Assembly: GCA_030867875.1 (NCBI GenBank)
Contig: JAOWCC010001368.1
Location: 8,417,714-8,481,713 of the forward strand
Origin: Actinernus sp. WN-2022
Lineage: Eukaryota > Cnidaria > Anthozoa > Actiniaria > Actinernidae
Direction of reading: 5' to 3'
Length of the DNA: 64,000 bases
Within the stretch, counting starts at the first letter, position 1. Each line of letters starts with the position of its first letter. The notes below the pieces were generated by a model. That model made no database searches and was not told the DNA's origin. It worked only from the letters and a program-made list of their open reading frames with translations. Both the position numbers and the translations under genes were made by a program. This document shows positions 46,029-56,300 of this stretch, piece by piece.

Positions 46029-46112
46029 AAATATCTGACCCAAGTGGGACTCGAACCCAACGACCTCCAGGTTACATGTCTGGCGCTCTACCAACTGAGC
46101 TATCAAGTCAGA
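46029..46112 (-). other. tRNA-like sequence (Thr TGT-like)
   Basis: Reads on the minus strand as a cloverleaf: ATAGCTCAGTTGGTAGAGC D-arm, CCAGACATGTAACCTGG anticodon arm, GGGTTCGAGTCCC T-arm, and acceptor ends TGACTTG/TGGGTCA that pair with wobbles. The anticodon would be TGT, but position 33 is A instead of T and there is one mismatch in the anticodon stem. A pseudo-tRNA or SINE head is more likely than a working gene. Confidence 0.45.
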
Positions 46113-46389
46113 TGAGAGCAATCGTGGGTATTGGTGCGTTATATGGGGTCACGGCGATTATATATGTATATGTAGTTATGATATTGAATCATTATTTTGG
46201 TCTGGAATAGGGTATCAAAATCACTGTGTTGGTGTGGAACAGGGAAGATGTTGTATACCAGCTGAAGGTGGTTCATGTGGACCAGGTAGTTTCCGATCAT
46301 CAATAATCCGGGATGCATAGTCCAAAGGATTAAGCAGCTTCTTGTGATTGTGAATGTAGTCCTGGTAACACTTGATAGATATCGTACAA

Positions 46390-46875
46390 CATAGGCACAT
46401 AGTCCACCTATCAAAATTAAGTATACTTCCTGTGGAGTGCCCCAAAGATCAATTATTGGGCCCGTACTATTCATAATATATATTAATGCTCTTCCACGCT
46501 GTCTCGAATTTAGTGTACCAAGAGTGTATGCCGATGATACCAGTATCACACTTTCTGGTAGCTGCATTCGAAACATTGATTGAAGTAAATCTTAATAAAG
46601 ATCTTATGAATATTAAAGACTGGCTACTTGCCAATAAACTTAGACTCAATGGAACAAAAACATAATATATATTATTAGGTTCTAGACACAAACTTCAAAA
46701 CATTCCCAGGAGCCCTAAACTGCAGATTGATGGTACCACAATCTCCAAAGTGCAAAAAAGTAAGTCAATCGGAATCCTAATAGATGAAAGGTTATCGTGG
46801 TCAAAACATACTGATGTCATAGCAAAGAAAATCTTAAGTGCAATCGGAGGCCTCAGACAAATCAGACCCTCTCCC
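46390..46875 (+). pseudogene. LINE reverse transcriptase fragment with YADD motif
   Basis: S-C-G-V-P-Q, then I-I-G-P-V-L-F-I-I-Y-I-N-A-L-P and the catalytic Y-A-D-D-T-S-I-T-L read in frame to about 46580. Further blocks to about 46870 are frameshifted. It lacks both ends. Confidence 0.8.
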
Positions 46876-47126
46876 TCCCTCCCCAGGTAAGATGTGCCCT
46901 ACATTTTCTCCACAACTGACAGAATCTAAACCAAGTGAACATTCGACAAAAACAACAATAAATAAGCGAACAACTATGCGTGGATGTGCTCTAAATGTTC
47001 TCCACAACTGACAGAAAGTCTTGCATTCAATCCCCGTTACAGCTACCGACACCTTCTTATTAATGGGAAGTCGTGAGGCGGAGTTGAACTGTTAATCATT
47101 CAAAAATCGCCTTCGTATATTTACAG

Positions 47127-47332
47127 ATTGCCACCTGATACAAACGTTAAGGATGCCGGCCATATTGGACTTTAGTAAGACTGATTTCCACTCCATCGCG
47201 GCGTATACGGTCGTGATTTTCATGTTGGCGCTCACTGGCTTCATCATCGTCACCGCTACCGTGCTTACCGTGATACGAGTCTGTTACAGCCTTAAAAAGC
47301 AAGAGAAAGCTTTTGGATCCAATCAGGACCAA
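47127..47332 (+). CDS. Exon: transmembrane helix
   Basis: Counting from the Met at 47153, residues 1-13 are short and polar to mildly hydrophobic, residues 15-41 are a strong hydrophobic helix (A-A-Y-T-V-V-I-F-M-L-A-L-T-G-F-I-I-V), and R-V-C-Y-S-L-K-K-Q-E-K follows as a positive cytoplasmic flank. This predicts an N-out, C-in protein. Acceptor TATTTACAG, donor CAA-GTAAGG (phase 0). Confidence 0.75.
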
Positions 47333-50300
47333 GTAAGGAATGCATGTTGTTGTTAATGGCTTGCGCACTGCATACGAGCGATATTAGCTCTCACTCCCCC
47401 ACTGTATATAAATATCAAACATATCACCTTTAAGTAATATATAAAATATGAGCGAACGATCTTTATGGTCCTTTACAGCTATACTGGAGAACATTTGAGG
47501 GACAGTGCTCCTTTAAGACTTGAAAGCCCTTTTTGTCATTCAAAGCATACATTAAGGTATTGTCCACACGTCAGTATCCGTTTTCGTTTGAAAACGCAAC
47601 TTTTTTTCTCTTTTAAAGAAGAAATCCCCTTCCACACGAGAACGTTTCCGAATCGTTTCCCCGTCCACACATAAACGCTAAAACGATTCGAAAACGCTAA
47701 GATGCGTGACATAGCATGCGCAGATACCTATTGATTATTTTGTTTCGCGTCATTTTGGCTTGGTTTTAGCGTACACGAAGAAATAGAATCGATAAAACAT
47801 GTCTAAAACAGGGCGTAAACAGAACAAATCCGATGACAAGAGCAAGCCTGATTCTTATATTTGTACAGTCGATGAAGTGGAACTTCTACTGAATATTTAA
47901 TAACGCAATATTAAGTTGAAAACACGCGACTAAGCTTGAAATCAAACCTAATATTAATAGAGAAGCCAATGCAGTGACTCGGTTGTCCGCCATGTTGGAA
48001 ATTTCTCTCTGTTGTTCCACTTTGGAGAGCGTCTTCGAAAAGTTCCGTTTTTGGTGACCGTTTTCATCCATTCGTTTACGTGTGGAAGGAAGACCAATCC
48101 GTAAAAAAAAGTTGCGTTTTCAAACAAATCCGGATACGTGTGGACGGGGTCTAAGAGGCGCCGAAAATCAATGACAGAATTCATTAATAAAAGTTCCCTG
48201 AATTCCTTGACAAATAGCATTTGCCGCACGGCCAAAGGCTGATAGACTGAGAGTAATTCTTGGTTTGTAATGAATCCCAAAAGATTCAAATGACAAAGCC
48301 GTGGTAACCATGCTGGATAAAAGAAGAACGGGGAATAAAAAAACGTCCACCAAAATGGCGGCGATGACGTCATATGCAAACAAAGAATACACCTCTCTTT
48401 TCTTCTGTGATTGAGTACCGTCATTTTTTCATCTCTCGTAATCTTTCAATTTTAATGCGCTGTTGCTATATACAATGTTTTTGTTGAAACATTCTCAGAT
48501 TTTCAAGTCTTCTTTTACATCTTTAGGGGCCAGAAGACATGACGGCCGAGAACACCGTAGGCGGCTTGAAGTCATTTATCAAGTTTCTTAGACGAGATAA
48601 AGACTACGAGATGGTGACAGTTATAAAGGGCGTTATGGGTAATTCATTTTCCTTATCTAGAGTTCTTAGTTTCCATGGCAAAAGGTTGGAGGAAATAATT
48701 GTGTTTAGTATAAACCAACTAGTGGACTATTCATAAATCCTGCATTCTGATTGGCTACCCTATTACAGGTCTATTTGTGATGCATGGTGGAGAAAAACCG
48801 CACGCATTTCCACGAAATTATAACCTTTTTTTCAACTTCAGTTTGTTTCTTTCTATTATTTTCTACTGTCTGACAAGTTAGTTTGTATTAAAACAATTAG
48901 ACCTCTCGCCCTCATGTGCTACTCGTAGGCCATTCGGCTGTGCCTCGTGGGCTATATATTGACTCGTAGGCCATTCGGCTGTGCCTCGTGGGCTATATAT
49001 TGACTCGTAGGCCATTCACCTGCAAATACAGACAGACATATTTATTTATTTAAACACCGTAAAAACATCAGTCAATTTACATTAATGAGCCTTTTGCATC
49101 AGGCATTCACGTAATTGTACAGGAATGTACTGGATGGCAAAAAAATATCTGACTTCATTTATTTAAAAGCCTTGTACGAGATCGGTAGTGTTATTAGCAA
49201 AACCTGTTTGTAAATGCTATTTTCCACCTCCATCGATTGGCGATCTTTCTACAACAGCGTTTTTTAAAATGGCTTGCTATCCAGCATCCGTGGCAACGTC
49301 TTTCCCATGGGATCACGAGCTCATTCATTCGTTAACGAAGTATTATCAGCACGTGCCTGTTAGCTGCAAAAGGCCTATTAAGGGACTATACAGCAAAAAT
49401 ATTTATATTGTACTGTAATAAAAAAAACTGTTTTACATGTTTGCCGTTTGAGAGTGTGATGTGGAATATTGCCTTTGGATACCTTTTTTAAAGTTGGAAA
49501 AGCTGTTAGTCATTCTTAGCTCTTTAGGTAGGCTATTCCATAGCAATACCCCACTGCAACCGAATGATATTTTTTTTCATTTTTCATGTAATTGGTACGT
49601 GGTTTCGGAAGAGTCAAAGTGTTTTCCGAGTTTCTAGTTTTGTAGCTTGATTTCCATGGAGCGAAGATATCTTGAAGGTACCCATGTGCTAGATTATGGG
49701 TAATTTTAAACATCATTGTCGCTTTGTGTTTGGCTCTGCGAGAGTGAAGCTTATCCCATCCCAGCACATCAAAAACGGTGTTAGTTCTGGTGTCATATTC
49801 TGAACAGGATACGACTCTGGTGGCGCGATTCTGAAGTTTTTAAAGTTTGTCAGATAACTGTATCTCTTGCCCGTCCCATATTGTGCTGCAATAGTCAAAA
49901 TGGGGCTCAATCAGGGCTTTATATATTTTTTCTGCATGTTTATATCAATAAGTGATCTGATTCTTTTAAGTGCGCCAATGCCAGAGGAAATCATTTTTGA
50001 AATATCATTGATATGATATGCTGTTTCCAGGATAAGGTTTCGTCGATGTACAGGCCCAAAGATTCAGTGTGGTCTACCTTGTTTATTTCCCTTCCTTCAG
50101 TGAGAATAATAATTTGCTCACCTGTTTGATATCAGTGATGTTCTGAGTATGCGCACTAATGACTACTCATTTTGGTAAACAAGCCAAGCTCGATTTGCAC
50201 AGCTGTTGGTGACTTAAGGTTCCAGTTTCGAAACTCTGGAGGTAACGTTGTAAGTTGTCGAATGATAAAACAATTATTGAACCCGGCTATCGCAAAATAT

Positions 50301-53300
50301 CATTATTAGTTATTTTCCTATGACTTCGGCATGGGCAAATAATTATTAACTGACAGCTCGCCACGGACCAATCATGATATTCTTCTCAGTCTCTTCTAAT
50401 AATTGCTGAACAGCATTTTCTTCCCCGTCTGCTACGTTAGAATACGTGCAGTGTACAATAAAATGTCCATGATGTAATGTTTCGTATTCATCCCACACTC
50501 CAGGTAATTACAGTCAGATTGGAGTTCGTGTAGAAGGAGGAATAGACAACCCAACCATTCCGGGTGATCCCGGAATATTTATAAGAGGCGTTAAACAGAA
50601 CAGCCCTGCGGAAGGCAAGCTTTATCCTGGTGACAGAGTGTTGTCGGTAAGTTAGGCTTCCAACTGTCCACATTGAGCTTATTTAGTAAATTGAATATCA
50701 CTATTTCTAAGAAACACGCCATAGTATGAAATAGTGAGAAGTTTGATAGTGTGGACTTAGATTGCTGTAAAGAAATGTATCAGCTTTTAAAAACTAGAAG
50801 GAAAACATGAAAACGAGGCTAGTCAGTCCATATTCAAAAAAATAAAGTTTTGGCCATCTTGGATCTTGGATATTTACTTCCATTCTAGTATACATACGTA
50901 TGACTAATACCGGAAAATAGAACCTCTGTAAATTTAGATGTCAATATCTTAGCCCCGTTTTACATTATCACAACCAAACTTCTCAGGATCACTACTCTCA
51001 GTGTACTACATCCCAATAGACCAACGGCACTACATCTATTTTAATGAAATCGCCATTTCTGCATTAGGGCGATTGTCATGATTTTACGATTTATTCAATA
51101 TTTCATTAATGTAAATCTCTCTTGAATAGTGTGAAATAAAGTGAAAGTGAACTTGAACCAAGACGGGCATAAGTAAGAGAGGGAATCTTGTGCGATGATA
51201 ATGTCCAACAAAATCTATTTTTAGTAACCGCAAGCAGTTGAACTGAGGCAAAGTGCGCGAGCTCACGGCCGCAAAATATTTTCGCGCGCTTCCGGTTACT
51301 AAACTAGATTTTATTAGATGTTAGGGACACTTATACGAGAACAAGTTAGCCGCGGTTTACCAAAGCCGCGAAGCTCACAATAGTTTTCCATTTATACGAG
51401 GGCTTCATGAATACGCGGTTTGAATTAATACATACATACTCTTTATTCATACACGGAGTCTTATTCATCGTGAAAAGAGAGCCGTGTGTTTAGTTCTAAT
51501 TAAGCTAATAATAACAATAGTAATATTAATAAGATTTATAATAATTAGGTAATAAAAAGTAAGAATATTCTATTTAAATATGTTGGGTTCTTAAATACTA
51601 AAAGATGATGCGGGAGAATTTAATAAAGAGGCTACAAGTATTTCGAAAACTGTTTAATGCTTGTAGACTCTTGTGTTACTTTAGGTAGACTGTTCCATAG
51701 AGATGCCCCTCTGTAGGAAAACTCTTTTTTTTGAGCTTCGGTGTTGGGTCAAGCTTGTAATGAAGAGATTTTTCGATTCTGAGAATGGCACAAACTATGC
51801 TGATGAATTTTGCTTGTTTTGGTAAACAAATCAGTTAGATATGGCGGAACTTGGTTATTCGTGGTTTTGTACATAACGCTTCCCAGTTGGCAGCGGCGTT
51901 GTTCTTCTAAGTCTTTCCAATTAATTAGTCGCGAACTTCAGTTTTTGACTCATTTATACGAATCGTTATCGGCTTAGACAAGCCGCAGCTAGCTTACTCT
52001 CGTACAAAATGGCCCTATTATCATCACACACAGCGCGCTACAAGATTCCCTCTCTTACTTATATGTTCTCTTGCTTGTCCTTTATGCGAAGAAAGTAAAG
52101 CTTGAAAAGTGTGCAAGCAGTTCTCACGATGTTTGTTCTGGAAAGTTTAGGATTATCCGTGGTGCGCGCTTACCACTTTGATAAACGTTTTTTTCAATAT
52201 TACTGTTTCGATTAAACTCCAGGTGAATGGTGAGCGAGTAACTAGAGTCCCTCTGCGATACGCTGAACAGATGATTAAAAATGCGGAAGGAGTGGTCAAA
52301 TTCTATGTTAAGAGAGCTCCTAAGCGACTGGTAAGAAAGTTTGTTCATTTGTTTCTCTATATTTCTAGTGTTCTTAAAGCACCCTGCCGGCAGAGGTTTT
52401 TTCTCGTCACTTTCCCCTCGGCATTTCCCTGTTTGGTTTTCGATGTCCCGTTCTTTAGCTTGGATCAATGAAAGCCAAACAGGGAAATGCCTCGGCGGAG
52501 AAAAAGGCCGAGAAAAGACGAGAACTCCCTGCTAGCAGATATCATCCCAAGTGAGCGATTTCATTGAAGAATCCACTCGCGCTCGTTCAGAAACATAGCA
52601 CTGCAATGGCGAACTCGTGGATATAAAGTGTATTTTAGTGTGTTCTCAAGGGTAAGCACGTGGATATAAAGTGTATTTTAGTGTGTTCTCAAGGGTAAAC
52701 ATGATCAAGTGTTCAGAATTCAAGTTATTGTTGCTGTTATGATAGCCATTTGATCAATGTCAATTCCAAAAGCAATTAATGTTGCACATCGATCTTCAAT
52801 TATTAATTAAATGAAATATCGATTACTATTGTCTTATCAATTTGCATTCCAAGCATTCCATTCTGCTAACATCTTAGTGAGCGAGTGAGCGAGTGACACC
52901 CAAACGATCCCGATAACTTGTTCCTGCGCTTGCGCACATCGATGAGTTCAAAATGGTATTTTATAAATTGTTTTGTTTACATCTGTATGCTTTTTAATTT
53001 TAATTTTCGTATAGTGTAATGCGCATTTGATCATATGGAGATAAAATTTGCGCAATATAAGTACTAAATTAGCTATTATTACTTCTATATTAATCTTTCG
53101 ATTCCAAAAGAACAATTGTGATACGGTACAAGGTCGATCATAAATTTGGAAACTATAGACTTGTCTGACTATTTGTACAACTTTACGATTTACTTTCTGC
53201 TAATATTTGCCACTGAACGTTTGCCTTGCTCCATCGTTTTAGAGGCGAATCTACATTGCACTGGACGAATGTAGTAAGGATCGAAACTCAGTGTTCGCCA

Positions 53301-56300
53301 AACAGCAGATTGAAGGTGATCAGTTAGCACAATAAGGCAATACGTTAGCACAATAGGGCAATACGTTATAGAAACTCCTGACCTGAGAAAACAAACATCG
53401 TCTAAAATGGGGTGCTAAACAGCCTAACATTGTTCGAACCAACATATGTTGAACCTTTGTACAGCAAATTATGTTCGAACTGTTAGTCCCGGCTTAAAGT
53501 ACCTATAACCCTTCTTGCAAGTTTTATAGCTAAGAACCTTCAAAATGTTTTGAATACTTCTGTGAAGACAGTGTTGCCTTACAGAGAATATTCAATGTTC
53601 TACGCTTGTTTGAAATCGTGTAAATTTGACCTTGCCTGACCCATAACCGCGTAAGTAAAAGCCTGGGCCAATCTCTGTATGACGTCATTTCATTAATGCA
53701 ATATTCTCCATGGCGCCTTTCTATCACAACAACATCGATGTATACATACATACATACTTTATTTGGTATACAGTAGGTTAAATTATAGCCAGCTAAAGCT
53801 GATGTGGACCTACTTCTATTACACTAATATCTAATATATTAACATTAAAAATGAAAACCTATATCTGTCCTATATACAATAATGATAGGAGAAAACTATG
53901 TACAATAATAAAAAATAATAAATTGGTCAATATTATATAAAATTTGAATTCTTATGTAAGATTAAAGAAGCTTCTTTCATAAAGGACATATTGTTTAAAA
54001 TGATCCTATATTTACTCTGTTTTAAATAATGTTTGAAACAATTCACAGAAGGTGCCTGTTTTAGGGCGGCTGGTAAGGGATTCCAAGCCAATGGTCCTCT
54101 ATATCTCAATGCAGTTCTACCTATGTCTAAATTAAATCGAGGTAGTACAAAGGTGCTCTTATTACGTAGGCTATACTTGGAATTGATATTAAGGCTGAAT
54201 AGGCTAGTAATCCTATCTGGAGTTAGATTATTATGCACTTTATACATTAGGGTGAGCAATTTCCTTTCATAAAAATTATTAAGAGGCTCCCATCCAGTGG
54301 CCGATAAGGCATCTTGATCTGAGATATTACTGAGTAGCCTATGTATAATTTTAGCAGCCCTTACATGTAAGGTGTTCTTTGGTGAGTTGGTAGTAAAGAA
54401 AAAAGTCATTTTAGTAAACATGTCAAGTATTTCTTCAAATTATTGCAAAGTCGAATTAATTATATGACATCTATACAGGAATCGACCCAGGCTTTTACTT
54501 ACAGGTCATGGATCAGGGAACGTCAAATTTGCACGATTTCAAACAAGCGTAGAACATAAAGTATTCATTGTACACCAAAACGTTCTTCACAGAAGTGCTC
54601 GAGGTTTATAGCTATAAAAATTGCAAGAAGGGTTATATAGGCACTTTAACTACTCTACCATCAGAAAAGAATGAATAGCCCAGCCACTTTTGATATCTGC
54701 TTCGCTTATCGCGCAGGGGGAGGGGGAGTTACCCTCGGTACCAGTCTCCAAGCTCCACTCGTTTACTTTCTCTTCTAAGCCAAACCGCTGCTCCCCGCCC
54801 CCTCCCCTCCCCCTCCCCTCCCCCTCCCCTCCCCCTCCCTTGCTCCGAACGCAGGCTAATGGTCGCGTGGGGATGTTTTTGTTTACCTTCGAGTGTGTTG
54901 CTACAAATTCACCACGAGAAGATAAAACCGTACCTCAAAGCTGCCATGTATTATATTAAAACAGAAATAAATAATGGGATTAATCAGTGGCATATCCACG
55001 AGGTGGCTCTTCATCCACTGATGGGCCTACGATTTAACGTCCTTATCCGAGAAGACGTGAAGGTCTATGCATCCCGGGGGGGGGGGGTACTTACATGAAA
55101 AATGGGTATGTATGTGAGGCCAAGAGGCTCAAACCCTGACCCTGTTTGACCCAATCCGAGCTCCAAAACCCTGATTGCCCCCTTTTTGGGAAAAAAAATC
55201 CCTGATTGCCCCTTCTTTAAATTGTTTTCAAAACACGGTCGGATATATATCCTGGCCGGTATACCGCGTACCTGGAATTCATGCAAAATACGGAACATTT
55301 CAAGTCGGGACGTGGCATTGGGTAAACAAATCAGCAGATGAAGTACATATATAAAATTAGCGGCGTCACGATGTATGGGAACCTCAGTGCTTGCATGTGG
55401 GCAGGCGATAAAAATGCGGCAACAGACGGTCTTTTTTTGACATAGCAGTAGCTAAAAAAAATTAACTGCCTAAAAAATACTGAACCCCGACCCTGACTGC
55501 ACCCAAATTATACTCAAATCCTGACCCTGATCTGCCCAAATCAGGTCAAAACCCTGACCCTACCTGCCAAACTGAGCTCAAAACCCTGACCCACCCGGGC
55601 GGCACATACATAATACGTCACAAACAGGAGTACCTCCCCCGGGCTATGCATTTGCAGCTCTAGAACGAAGTTGTTTCACAAAGGAAGCACCTTCTCTGCC
55701 TTCTACTCAGTTATTTTAAGACCCTGGGTGTTGGTCCGGCCGGATTTTAAACCCGCAACCTCCCACATGACAGACCGGGGCTTAACCACTGAGCTAACCG
55801 GGAGGCGGTTTAATAATATTTTGTTTTTTATTTACCAAGCGATACATTACCTGGTCAGTTTACGCGCAACAGAAACTGGTATTTTAAACTGGTATTTTAA
55901 ACTTTGGTGAAGTGAAGTTATTAAATGTAAACTATTTATCTTCCGTTCTTTCCTATGAAGCAATGTATAATTCCTTTTTTACAGAAATCGAGGATGGATT
56001 TTCAGTGTACGACAGGGCATTCAAAGGGAGTATCAAAACTGCCGATGTGTTTCCTCTCGTTCGCTCGCTTGGTCACAACTTGCAAGAGGCAGAGATCTGG
56101 GTCTACATGAATGAACTCGGATACATAGGTAAAAACTTAAGGTCTAGTTTGTGCTTACTGGGCTTCTCTGTGAGTGTTGCTTGGATAAGTTATCTTAGAA
56201 ATATATTGTTATTTTTAATTTAATACTTATTTTATAGGCAGGGCATTCATTGCTACTAGCTAACGCTGAAGGGTTTACCCTGATTAAAGATTAATATATT

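Noticed and set aside
54690..55098. Two + strand frames with poly-Pro/Ser
   Set aside because: Translations of the CCCCTCC tract and of the G-run repeat.
55912..55984. N-terminal extension of the first EF-hand exon (an ATG at 55912)
   Set aside because: It is intron sequence before a clear TTTTTTACAG acceptor; the phase and paralogue alignment favour splicing.
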